From the NCBI RefSeq assembly GCF_025997855.1, contig NZ_AP026560.1:225001-247500 (forward strand): DNA of 22,500 nt, written 5' to 3'. The notes below the pieces were generated by a model. That model saw nothing but the letters and a program-made list of their open reading frames with translations. It was not told the origin of the DNA and searched no databases. Every line of letters begins with the position of its first letter. Position 1 is the stretch's first letter. This DNA is from Deinococcus aetherius. GTDB lineage: Bacteria > Deinococcota > Deinococci > Deinococcales > Deinococcaceae. Below, piece after piece: positions 1-8,624 of this stretch. A program made the translations under genes and the position numbers.

Positions 1-122
1 TTCACCGCCCAGGTGGCGAACATCACCCCGTTAGTCAGGAAGACGACCCCCAGCGCGTGCCGGGCCACCTCGGCACGTCGGGCGAGGAGCGGAGGACTGG
101 GCGTGAGGGGCACTTCGGTCAT
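1..122 (-). CDS. MFS transporter, N-terminal fragment
   Basis: Reading leftward from an ATG at 122, the first 40 codons encode a polar N-terminus followed by the start of a membrane helix, with the string GVVFLTNGVMFATWAV. An N-x-G segment followed by F-A-T/S-W in the first helix is typical of sugar-type major facilitator superfamily permeases. The gene runs off the left edge, so the rest cannot be judged. A GGAG lies 4 bases before the ATG. It is divergent from the LacI-family gene at 203, and an operator-like palindrome lies between them, so LacI control of this transporter is likely. The family call rests on one partial helix plus context. Confidence 0.55.
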   Translation of the reverse strand, partial: MTEVPLTPSPPLLARRAEVARHALGVVFLTNGVMFATWAV

Positions 123-159
123 GGGGCTCCTGCGGTGATGGAGGGAAGAGGTGGGGAAG

Positions 160-173
160 CTGAATCGTTTCAG
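160..173. promoter_or_regulatory. LacI-family operator-like palindrome
   Basis: The sequence CTGAATCGTTTCAG is an imperfect dyad centred on CG. Its outer CTGAA/TTCAG arms match exactly and one symmetric position pair is mismatched. LacI/GalR proteins typically bind 14-20 bp dyads with a central CG. It lies between the divergent MFS and LacI-family genes. It also covers the place where a -35 would sit for the TAGCAT -10 element at 191-196, about 17 bases further on, so autorepression is plausible. Confidence 0.6.
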
Positions 174-190
174 AAACCTGGGACCTACGC

Positions 191-196
191 TAGCAT
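191..196 (+). promoter_or_regulatory. -10 element of leaderless lacI-family promoter
   Basis: TAGCAT matches TANNNT and ends 6 bases before the ATG at 203. There is no Shine-Dalgarno sequence, so transcription probably begins at or next to the start codon. Confidence 0.6.
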
Positions 197-202
197 CCGA
201 CC

Positions 203-1285
203 ATGCCCCCCGCCAAGCCGTCCCCGGGCCGCCGCGTCACCCTGAGAGACGTGGCGGCCCGTCTGGGGGTCTCGCTCGCCACGGTGAGCAACGCGTACAA
301 CCGCCCGGACCAGCTCTCGCCGGAACTGCGCGAGCGGGTGCTGGGGGCTGCGCGCGAGTTAGGGTACGGGGGCCCCGATCCCCTCGCGCGCAGCCTGCGG
401 CGGGGGCGGACGAACGTGATCGGGGTGGTCTACGACGCGCCGCTGGAATACGCCTTCGCGGACCCCGCCGCCGCCCTCTTCCTGGGGGCAGTCGCGCACA
501 CCCTTCAGGAACGGGGGCTGAGCCTCCTGCTGCTGGCGAGTCCACACGGCACTCGGCCCGTGCAGACGGCCAGCGTGGACGGGTTCGTCGTGTACTGCGC
601 TGCCGGGGGGGGTGAGCTGCTGGGAGCGGTGCTAGGCCGGGGCCTTCCCACCGTCCTCATGGACCAGGCGCCGCAGCCGGGCACTTCACGGGTGGGCATC
701 GACGACGCCGGGGGGGCGCGGGAGGCTGCGCGACACCTGACCGGGCTGGGCCACCGTCACCTGGGGGTGCTCAGCCTCGAACTCTCGCCGGAGCGGCGGG
801 GAGGGCCGGTGCCCCCGGAGCGCGAGGCCCACGTCGTTTACGAGACGACCGCTACCCGCCTGTGGGCTTACCGCGAGGCGGCCGGGGGGGCGGGCGCGCG
901 GCTGTTCGTCAGCGAGGCTGCCCAGAACACGCCCGACCAGGGAGAGCGGCTGGCCCGCGATCTGCTCGCTGCCCATCCGGAGGTGACCGGGCTGCTGTGC
1001 ATGAGCGACGTGCTCGCGCAGGGGGGGCTGCGGGCGGCCCAGGCCCTCGGGCGCCGGGTGCCGGAGGACCTCAGCCTCGTCGGGTTCGACGACCTCCCCA
1101 GCAGCGCGGCCCTGAACCTGAGCACCGTCTGGCAGCCCACGACCGGGAAGGGTGCGCGGGTGGGAGAGGCCATCCTCGCCCTGCTGGACGGAGATGGCCC
1201 CGAGGACGTGACCCTGCCCACCCGCCTGGTCGTGCGGGGAACGACGGCGGGGGTGCTGGAGGGCGCCGGGTCCGGGGAACGCTGA
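203..1285 (+). CDS. LacI/GalR-family transcriptional regulator
   Basis: This 360-residue protein has a LacI-type helix-turn-helix at about residues 12-33 (VTLRDVAARLGVSLATVSNA). The hinge segment follows (LGYGGPDPLARSLRRGRT), then a periplasmic-binding-protein-like effector domain starting at NVIGVVYD. The late motif VPEDLSLVGFDD is diagnostic for the family. Its length is normal. The effector is probably a sugar or nucleoside, but the sequence does not show which. It is divergent from an MFS transporter across an operator-like dyad, which suggests local control of that transporter and of itself. The start at 203 is supported by the leaderless -10 element 6 bases upstream. The M20 peptidase downstream begins 28 bases later with its own -10, so it need not belong to the same unit. 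Confidence 0.93.
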   Translation: MPPAKPSPGRRVTLRDVAARLGVSLATVSNAYNRPDQLSPELRERVLGAARELGYGGPDPLARSLRRGRTNVIGVVYDAPLEYAFADPAAALFLGAVAHTLQERGLSLLLLASPHGTRPVQTASVDGFVVYCAAGGGELLGAVLGRGLPTVLMDQAPQPGTSRVGIDDAGGAREAARHLTGLGHRHLGVLSLELSPERRGGPVPPEREAHVVYETTATRLWAYREAAGGAGARLFVSEAAQNTPDQGERLARDLLAAHPEVTGLLCMSDVLAQGGLRAAQALGRRVPEDLSLVGFDDLPSSAALNLSTVWQPTTGKGARVGEAILALLDGDGPEDVTLPTRLVVRGTTAGVLEGAGSGER

Positions 1286-1299
1286 AGCCTTCCATCCTT

Positions 1300-1305
1300 T
1301 ACCCT
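1300..1305 (+). promoter_or_regulatory. -10 element before M20 peptidase
   Basis: TACCCT fits TANNNT and is followed by 7 bases and the ATG at 1313. No ribosome binding site lies between, so a leaderless transcript is likely. Confidence 0.55.
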
Positions 1306-1312
1306 GCCTCCC

Positions 1313-2674
1313 ATGACCTCACCCCACCCCGCCCACTCCGACCTCACAGCCCACGTCGAGCGCGGCCTCTCGGACCTGCGCGACCTCGTGGCCCTTCCCA
1401 GCGTGTCCGCGCAGGGGCGGAGCCTGCCCGAGACGGCGGATTTCGTGACCCGGCTGCTGGAGGCGGAGGGCTTTACCGTCCACGCGTACCCCGGCGAGGT
1501 CGCCCCCGTGCTCGTCGCGGAGGGGGGCGAGGGGCCGACGACCCTGCTGATCTACAACCACTACGACGTGCAGCCGGAGGACCCCGTCGAGCTGTGGGAG
1601 AGCCCGCCCTTCATCCTGACCGAGCGGGACGGGCGACTGTACGGGCGCGGCGCCTCCGACGACAAGGGCGAGATCGCCTCCCGCCTCGCCGCCGTGCGGG
1701 CGGTGCGCGAGCGGCACGGCGGCACCCTGCCCCTGCGTGTCCGCTGGCTGATCGAGGGAGAGGAGGAGGTCGGCAGTCCCAGCCTGGAACGCTTCGTCGC
1801 CGAGCACGCCGAGGAGCTGCGCGCCGACGGCTGCTGGTGGGAGTTCGGCGGGATCGACCCCGACGGGCGCCCAGTCCTCTCCCTCGGCCTCAAGGGCGTG
1901 ATGTGCGTGGAGCTGCGCTGCCGGGTGGCGGCCTCCGACCTGCACAGCAGCCTGGGGGCGGTGATCGACAATCCCCTCTACCGCCTCGCCCGGGCGGTCG
2001 CCTCCCTGCGCGACGACGAGGGGCGCGTCACCATTCCCGGCTTTTACGATGATGTACGCGAGGCGTCGGAGGCGGACCGGACAGCCATCGCCCGCATTCC
2101 TGGGGACGGGCAGGCGGTGCGGGACACCTACGGCGTGACCCGCCCGCTCGCCACCGGCCCGGCCTACCACGAGCGGCTCAACCTGTCCCCGGTCGTCAAC
2201 GTCAACGGCTGGGGCGGTGGGTACGAGGGGGAGGGCAGCAAGACGGTCCTGCCCGCCCACGGCTTCGTCAAGCTCGACTTCCGGCTGGTGCCCGATCAGG
2301 ACCCGGCGCGGGTGCTGTCCCTCCTGCGGGCGCACCTGGACGCGCAGGGTCTGACCGACGTGGAGATCGTCGAGCTGGAGGCCCACCAGAAGCCCGCGCG
2401 GGCAGATGCCGGGCATCCCTTCGTGCAGGCCTGCATCGCCGCCGCGCGGGAGGCGCACGGGGCCGAGCCGGTCGTGCAGCCCTCCAGCGGGGGCAGCGGG
2501 CCGATGCATCCCTTTCAGGAGGCGCTCGGTGTGGTCTGCGTGGCGGCGGGGATCGGGAATGTCGGGGGTCGGGTTCACGCGCCGAACGAGAACATCGTGC
2601 GGGAGCACTTCGAGAAGGGGGTGGCGTTCGGGGTGGCGCTGCTGGAGCGGTTGGCTCGGGGAAGTTCGTCCTGA
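1313..2674 (+). CDS. M20-family metallopeptidase (dipeptidase-like)
   Basis: This 453-residue protein is a cytosolic zinc-dependent dipeptidase of the M20 family, related to nonspecific carnosinase-type enzymes. Metal and catalytic residues are in place: His83 and Asp85 in YNHYDVQPED, the bridging Asp116 in GASDDKGE, the catalytic and metal Glu pair around 150-151 in IEGEEEVGS, a further Glu in WWEFGG (about 177), and a late His in GRVHAPNEN. The lid/dimerisation domain begins near LGLKGVMCVELRC and includes DLHSSLGA. There is no signal peptide, so it acts in the cytoplasm. The C-terminal PSSGGSGPMHPFQ segment is typical of the dipeptidase branch rather than ArgE or DapE. The substrate is not certain. 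The likely role is peptide salvage. Confidence 0.93.
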   Translation: MTSPHPAHSDLTAHVERGLSDLRDLVALPSVSAQGRSLPETADFVTRLLEAEGFTVHAYPGEVAPVLVAEGGEGPTTLLIYNHYDVQPEDPVELWESPPFILTERDGRLYGRGASDDKGEIASRLAAVRAVRERHGGTLPLRVRWLIEGEEEVGSPSLERFVAEHAEELRADGCWWEFGGIDPDGRPVLSLGLKGVMCVELRCRVAASDLHSSLGAVIDNPLYRLARAVASLRDDEGRVTIPGFYDDVREASEADRTAIARIPGDGQAVRDTYGVTRPLATGPAYHERLNLSPVVNVNGWGGGYEGEGSKTVLPAHGFVKLDFRLVPDQDPARVLSLLRAHLDAQGLTDVEIVELEAHQKPARADAGHPFVQACIAAAREAHGAEPVVQPSSGGSGPMHPFQEALGVVCVAAGIGNVGGRVHAPNENIVREHFEKGVAFGVALLERLARGSSS

Positions 2675-2711
2675 GAAGGCGGAGTTGGTGTTGAGGGGCC
2701 GGGCGTCTTGA

Positions 2712-2762
2712 TTCGGCTTACCCCCACCCCCCAGCCCCCTACCCCCCGAGGGGGCAGGGGGA
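2712..2762 (+). repeat. Dispersed C/G-rich hairpin repeat, copy A
   Basis: The segment begins GGCTTACCCCCACCCCCCAG and ends in a hairpin. Its arms are 2735-2746 (five C, T, A, five C) and 2750-2761 (five G, C, A, five G), with one mismatch. Its reverse complement matches copy B at 2973-3013 with a few base and gap differences, so this is a mobile or duplicated repeat rather than chance low complexity. Confidence 0.65.
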
Positions 2763-2972
2763 GCGGCGCTGCGCTGGGCAAGGGCACACGGGCGGCGCGG
2801 GTGGACGTGTTCTTCCGAACGTAAGGTTTGATCTTGTCGCGTCCCATCGGCGTGCCCACCGTCTCGCTGCGCGAGCAAGGCGGGGTCGTGGGCCAGGAGC
2901 GTTGATGCGGCGTGTGCCTGTCCGGCGTCTGGATTGGCGTTTTGAAAAGCGCGAGGGCTCCAGCATCTTTTT

Positions 2973-3013
2973 GCTCCTCCCCCCTCGTGGGGGAGGCTGG
3001 GAGGGGGGTAACC
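2973..3013 (-). repeat. Dispersed C/G-rich hairpin repeat, copy B (inverted)
   Basis: On the minus strand this reads GGTTACCCCCCTCCCAGCC, then CCCCC-ACGA-GGGGG and GGAG, the same order of blocks as copy A at 2712-2762. The core hairpin has perfect 8-bp arms at 2976-2983 and 2989-2996. The two copies face each other. Confidence 0.65.
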
Positions 3014-3084
3014 AAAGCGTCCACAAACGCCCCTCCACCTCCCACAAAGGCCCTCTCCGACCACACACCTTGGGCCAGACAAGA

Positions 3085-3121
3085 ACCACCCCGGCAGCGC
3101 CTTTAGAGCTACCGAGGTGGT
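3085..3121 (-). terminator. Rho-independent-type terminator of rtcB
   Basis: On the minus strand ACCACC, then GGTAGC, a 9-base loop, GCTGCC, and GGTGGT fold into two 6-bp stems separated by a symmetric 2x2 internal loop, with one G-U pair. TCTTGT follows. It sits 29 bases after the rtcB stop codon. Confidence 0.6.
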
Positions 3122-3149
3122 CCCTGTTTCGTCGGCTGTTGGGTGTCCC

Positions 3150-4553
3150 CTACACGTCCTCGCCCCCCGTGTCCATCCGCACCACACGCGGGGTGAAGGT
3201 CGCCACCACGTCCACGAGGTCGCTCTGGCGGGCGATGACGTTCTCGATGCGTTTGTAGGCCTGGGGCGCCTCGTCTATGCCGCCGCCGATGAGGGTGACG
3301 CCGCGCTCGCGCAGGTACGCCTGCACGTCCTTCTTGGCGAGGGTATTCGCAGCGGCCTTGCGCCCGAGTTGGCGGCCCGCCCCGTGGCTCGCGCTGGCGA
3401 GGGCGCCCTGGTTGCCCTTCCCGCGTACCACGAAGCCGGGGTCGGCCATGCTGCCGGGAATCAGGCCGAGTTGCCCGCGCTCGGCGGGAGTCGCACCCTT
3501 GCGGTGGACGATGCGCTCGTGGCCTTCCACCTCCTGTTTCCAGGCGAGGTTGTGGCTGTTGCCGACGGTGGCGGCAGGCGTCACGCCGAGCGCGCGTGCG
3601 AGGCGGGCGTGAATCAGGTCGTGGTTGGCGAGGGCGTAGCGCCCGGCGAGGTTCATCGCCTGCCAGTAGCCCTCGCCCTCCTCGGTGTCCAGGGGGAGCC
3701 AGGCGAGCTTGCGGCCCTGCCCGTCGAGGGCGGGGTGGAGGGCCTGGGCGACCTTGGTGTAGTGGTTCGCCACCTGAGCGCCGAAACCGCGCGAGCCGCT
3801 GTGCGAGAGGATGGCGAGGTATTCCCCCACCTCCAGCCCCAGGTCGGGGGCGGGTAAGCTGAAGGTGCCGAACTCGACGAAGTGGTTGCCGCTGCCCGAG
3901 GTGCCGATCTGCTCGGCGGCCTTGCCTTGCAGGTGGCGCAGGAGGGGCTGCTCGCGCCAGGTCTGTTCGTGCAGGACCTCGTGGTCCTCGCGGTCGCGCT
4001 TCTCGAAGCCCACCCCGGCGCCGAAGCGGGTGTGCTTGAGCAGGAAGCGGGTCGCCTCGTCGGTGCTCAGGCTGGCCGGGGCCAGGGGCAGCACGCTCAG
4101 GCGCATCGAGCAGCCGATATCCACCCCGACCCCGTAGGGGATCACGGCGTCCTCAGTCGCCAGCACCCCGCCGATGGGGAGGCCGTAGCCGACGTGGGCG
4201 TCGGGCATCAGGGCCCCGGCGCGGCCGACGGGAAGGCGCATCGCCACGTCCATCTGGTCGCGGGCCCCCGGCTCGATCAGGTCCTCGCCCCACACGCGAT
4301 AGGGAAGGGGGGAAGGGCGCAATTCGCTCGCGCGGCGGGCGTCGAGAACCGCCTGCTGGGAGGTCAATTCCTCCGCCAGTTCGGCGTACACGCCGCCCGA
4401 CACGTACGCCTCCGGGTTGGCCTGCACCGAGCGCAGCTCGTTCAGGATTTCCTCGCGGTCGATGCCCGCGCGCTCGCGCAGTGTGGCGGCGGCAAGGGCC
4501 AGCGCGACGGCCCTCTTCTCGAAGCCCAGTTTGGTGATCTGTTTTCCGTTCAT
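3150..4553 (-). CDS. rtcB: RtcB-family RNA ligase
   Basis: This 467-residue protein is an RtcB ligase, which joins 2',3'-cyclic phosphate or 3'-phosphate RNA ends to 5'-OH ends using GTP and Mn2+, in tRNA or rRNA repair. Signature motifs occur in order: GVDIGCSM with metal Cys148 (about 143-150), GTSGSGNHF (218-225), LSHSGSRGFG (249-258), VHRKGATPA (349-357), LIPGSM (364-369), and SASHGAGR with the guanylylated His390. The C-terminus (DEAPQAYKRIENVI) is also typical. The protein is longer than the E. coli form (about 408 residues) because of an N-terminal domain of roughly 80 residues. No RtcA, RtcR or archease gene is next to it. The start is set by ORF length, with no strong ribosome binding site visible. 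A promoter may lie about 120 bases upstream. Confidence 0.95.
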   Translation of the reverse strand: MNGKQITKLGFEKRAVALALAAATLRERAGIDREEILNELRSVQANPEAYVSGGVYAELAEELTSQQAVLDARRASELRPSPLPYRVWGEDLIEPGARDQMDVAMRLPVGRAGALMPDAHVGYGLPIGGVLATEDAVIPYGVGVDIGCSMRLSVLPLAPASLSTDEATRFLLKHTRFGAGVGFEKRDREDHEVLHEQTWREQPLLRHLQGKAAEQIGTSGSGNHFVEFGTFSLPAPDLGLEVGEYLAILSHSGSRGFGAQVANHYTKVAQALHPALDGQGRKLAWLPLDTEEGEGYWQAMNLAGRYALANHDLIHARLARALGVTPAATVGNSHNLAWKQEVEGHERIVHRKGATPAERGQLGLIPGSMADPGFVVRGKGNQGALASASHGAGRQLGRKAAANTLAKKDVQAYLRERGVTLIGGGIDEAPQAYKRIENVIARQSDLVDVVATFTPRVVRMDTGGEDV

Positions 4554-4818
4554 GGGGTCTTTCTGCGGAACGGAACCCGGCGTCCTGCGTCGTTCACGTC
4601 CCGTCGTTGGTGAGGGGTGGGGGGCTGCCCCGGTCGTCTCGCGTCCTGTCCTGATCTCGTCCGTCGCCGTCTGGGCCTGCGGATATATCCAGCATGTCGC
4701 CCCCTTTCTAAAGATGTACGGTTTGAACCCTTAATGTCCGCCCGTCAGTGTGCCCGGCGCCCCGGCGGTGCACATCGGCCAGATGACGCAAGGCACGTAG
4801 GCCGGATGTGGGCGAGCC
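4554..4818. other. Intergenic region upstream of rtcB
   Basis: This 265-base gap has no supported gene. It contains an AT-richer island at 4681-4740, unusual in this GC-rich window, with a perfect 10-bp palindrome GGATATATCC at 4681-4690. On the minus strand TTTAGA and GATATA are 17 bases apart and could form the rtcB promoter, giving a leader of roughly 120 bases. An imperfect hairpin at 4770-4809 (ACATC-GGCC with GGCC-GGATGT) lies just after the SWIM gene and may stop its transcript. Confidence 0.4.
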
Positions 4819-5237
4819 TCAGCCCCACTCCTCCTCGTCGTCGTGGGTGAGCTGGCGGGCCCAGTCGGTCACCACCTCGGGGTAGAGGTCATGCAGCCTG
4901 TCCAGCAGCCGTTCCACGTCCGCATCTGCCCAGCCGTCCACTTTGGGCAGGCGGCGCGGAGGCAGTCCTAGGAGGAACGAGCCGGGGTCGTCCTGCAGGA
5001 CGATGAGGGTGGCGGCGGCGTGTTTGCAGATCGCGTTGTACTCGTCGGGGCAGGAGCACGAGACCTCGCCGTTTTGCAGGTTGATCCGCACCCGGTACGG
5101 CGCCGGGCGGCTGCCCCGCACGCGCGACCGGTAGGTCTCGCCCTGCCGCTCGCGGTGGGTGATCTGCCCGCGCAACGTCTGTGCCCGCTCACGCACCTTG
5201 CCGGGGGCGGAGCGCAGCAACTCCTCCGGGGTGAGGC

Positions 5238-5241
<4 letters not shown>
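4819..5241 (-). CDS. Small SWIM zinc-finger protein, coupled to murE
   Basis: This 140-residue protein starts at a GTG (5241-5239) that overlaps the murE stop codon in a GTGA, so the two are translationally coupled. Its core is a SWIM zinc finger, CxCx7CxH, with Cys62, Cys64, Cys72 and His74 in SCSCPDEYNAICKHAAATL. A basic N-terminal part (residues 13-50) and a typical RINLQNGEVSC strand precede it. SWIM domains bind DNA, RNA or protein and are often found in SWI2/SNF2 ATPases, but here the domain stands alone with an acidic tail (HDDEEEWG). The remaining sequence shows no catalytic motif. The role is unknown. The start and coupling are clear, and the family call is firm. Confidence 0.85.
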
Positions 5242-6704
<1,463 letters not shown>

Positions 6705-6712
6705 AGGAATTG

Positions 6713-6718
6713 AGACTA
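6713..6718 (-). promoter_or_regulatory. -10 element of murE promoter
   Basis: On the minus strand TAGTCT fits TANNNT and ends 8 bases before the murE ATG. No Shine-Dalgarno sequence is visible, so the mRNA is probably leaderless. Confidence 0.5.
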
Positions 6719-6748
6719 GCAGCCGCCTCCCCGGCCCCGCCCGCCCCG

Positions 6749-6754
6749 TATCCT
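6749..6754 (+). promoter_or_regulatory. -10 element of cadC-like promoter
   Basis: TATCCT, six bases, then the ATG at 6761. This layout favours 6761 over the longer in-frame start at 6710, which would place the promoter inside the coding region. Confidence 0.6.
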
Positions 6755-6760
6755 GGGGCC

Positions 6761-7168
6761 ATGACGGTCCCCGCCACCCCGGACGCCGACACCTGCGAGG
6801 TCAGTTGCGTTCACCCGGAAGCCGTCGCCCGCGCCCGCGCCGTCCAGCCCGACGACGACGCCCTGGGCCGGGCCGCCGGGCTCCTCAAGGCCGTCTCCGA
6901 CCCCACCCGGTTGCGGTTACTCACTGCCCTGGGCACCGGGGAACTCTGCGTGTGCGACCTCGCGGCGGTGGCGGGCACCAGCGAGAGCGCGGTGAGCCAT
7001 CAACTGCGCCTCCTCCGGGGACAGAACCTCGTCGCCCCACGCCGGGAGGGCCGTATTGTCTACTACCGCCTGGCGGACGGGCATGTGTCGGCCCTGCTGG
7101 GAAACGTGCTGGAGCATGTGAGCGAGGGGACTTGGGGACCTCGCCCCTGGCTGACGGCTGAACGCTGA
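6761..7168 (+). CDS. cadC: CadC-type metal-sensing ArsR-family repressor
   Basis: This 135-residue winged-helix protein closely matches the CadC/SmtB metal sensors. The thiolate (alpha3N) site is complete: Cys12 and Cys16 in DTCEVSC, and Cys63 and Cys65 in ELCVCDL. In CadC these four bind Cd, Pb or Bi. The alpha5 zinc site is also complete in order and spacing: Asp106, His108, His119 and Glu122. The recognition helix lies at about 73-84 (TSESAVSHQLRL) and the wing at REGRIVYYRL. The family represses efflux genes and releases DNA when metal binds. No efflux ATPase is adjacent: the neighbours are divergent murE and convergent dNK2, so its target lies elsewhere. Its last codons overlap a dispersed GCTGA repeat, so the C-terminal end may have been altered by it. 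Confidence 0.9.
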   Translation: MTVPATPDADTCEVSCVHPEAVARARAVQPDDDALGRAAGLLKAVSDPTRLRLLTALGTGELCVCDLAAVAGTSESAVSHQLRLLRGQNLVAPRREGRIVYYRLADGHVSALLGNVLEHVSEGTWGPRPWLTAER

Positions 7169-7178
7169 GAGCTGACCG

Positions 7179-7180
<2 letters not shown>
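7151..7180. repeat. GCTGA-type repeat across cadC / dNK2 junction
   Basis: CTGACGGCTGAACGCTGA followed by GAGCTGACCGCT repeats the unit GCTGA with 2-3 base spacers. It spans the cadC stop codon and the 10-base gap to the convergent kinase. The same unit recurs at 8542-8622. Confidence 0.55.
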
Positions 7181-7802
<622 letters not shown>

Positions 7803-7818
7803 CAGCGGCTCCGCCGCC

Positions 7819-7896
7819 GGTGAGTGGTGAGTGGGAAGTGGTGAGTGGGAAAAACATTCGCGCCCACCCACTGACCACTGACCACTGACCACTGAC
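7819..7896. repeat. 7-bp tandem / inverted repeat in the dNK1-dNK2 gap
   Basis: Four units of ACTGACC run from 7870 to 7896, the last lacking one base. Facing them, 7819-7849 is built of GTGAGTG-type units. The arms pair over about 27 positions with four mismatches, giving a large hairpin that nearly fills the 100-base gap between two genes likely to be cotranscribed. Confidence 0.75.
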
Positions 7897-7902
7897 GCTC
7901 CT

Positions 7903-8517
<615 letters not shown>

Positions 8518-8527
8518 AGCGGGGGAG

Positions 8528-8533
8528 ATGATA
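8528..8533 (-). promoter_or_regulatory. Possible -10 element of dNK1
   Basis: On the minus strand TATCAT lies 10 bases before the ATG at 8517, without a ribosome binding site between. The spacing is a little longer than at the other leaderless genes here. Confidence 0.4.
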
Positions 8534-8541
8534 GGGCTTGA

Positions 8542-8622
8542 AGCGGTCAGCCGTCAGCAAGAAGAGCCAGGGCACAGGCCAAGGTTCTTTTTCTCTGACC
8601 GCTGATGGCTGAAAGCTGACGG
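8542..8622. repeat. GCTGA-type inverted repeat between htrA-like and dNK1
   Basis: The left arm AGCGGTCAGCCGTCAGC (8542-8558) is complementary in pattern to the right arm at 8597-8622, built of GCTGA units (GACCGCTGATGGCTGA). The loop of about 38 bases includes a run of five T. It ends two bases before the htrA stop codon and is the same unit as at 7151-7180. Confidence 0.65.
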
Positions 8623-8624
8623 TT

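Larger units (their letters stand above)
2675..3149. other. Non-coding region with inverted repeat pair and terminator
   Basis: This 475-base gap between the convergent M20 and rtcB genes holds no credible gene. It contains two opposite-orientation copies of a C/G-rich hairpin repeat (near 2712-2762 and 2973-3013) separated by about 210 bases, and a terminator hairpin for rtcB at 3085-3121. Short open frames cross it in several phases, but none shows a recognisable domain. Confidence 0.6.

Noticed and set aside
2720..2762. G-quadruplex candidates in G/C runs
   Set aside because: The runs are better explained as arms of the dispersed hairpin repeat, and the G tracts are too few for a clean four-run motif.
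1319..3187. A 622-codon minus-strand open frame
   Set aside because: It runs antisense to the M20 peptidase gene and through the repeat region, with biased composition and no domain. It is a GC-driven shadow frame.
4715..4740. A tRNA T-arm-like string (GGTTCAAACC on the minus strand)
   Set aside because: The five-base stem does not pair and no acceptor or anticodon arm can be folded around it.
7803..7892. Extended N-terminus for dNK2
   Set aside because: It translates the intergenic repeat, while the P-loop protein begins normally at 7802.
7870..7896. CRISPR array
   Set aside because: The 7-bp units are contiguous with no spacers, and no cas gene is present.
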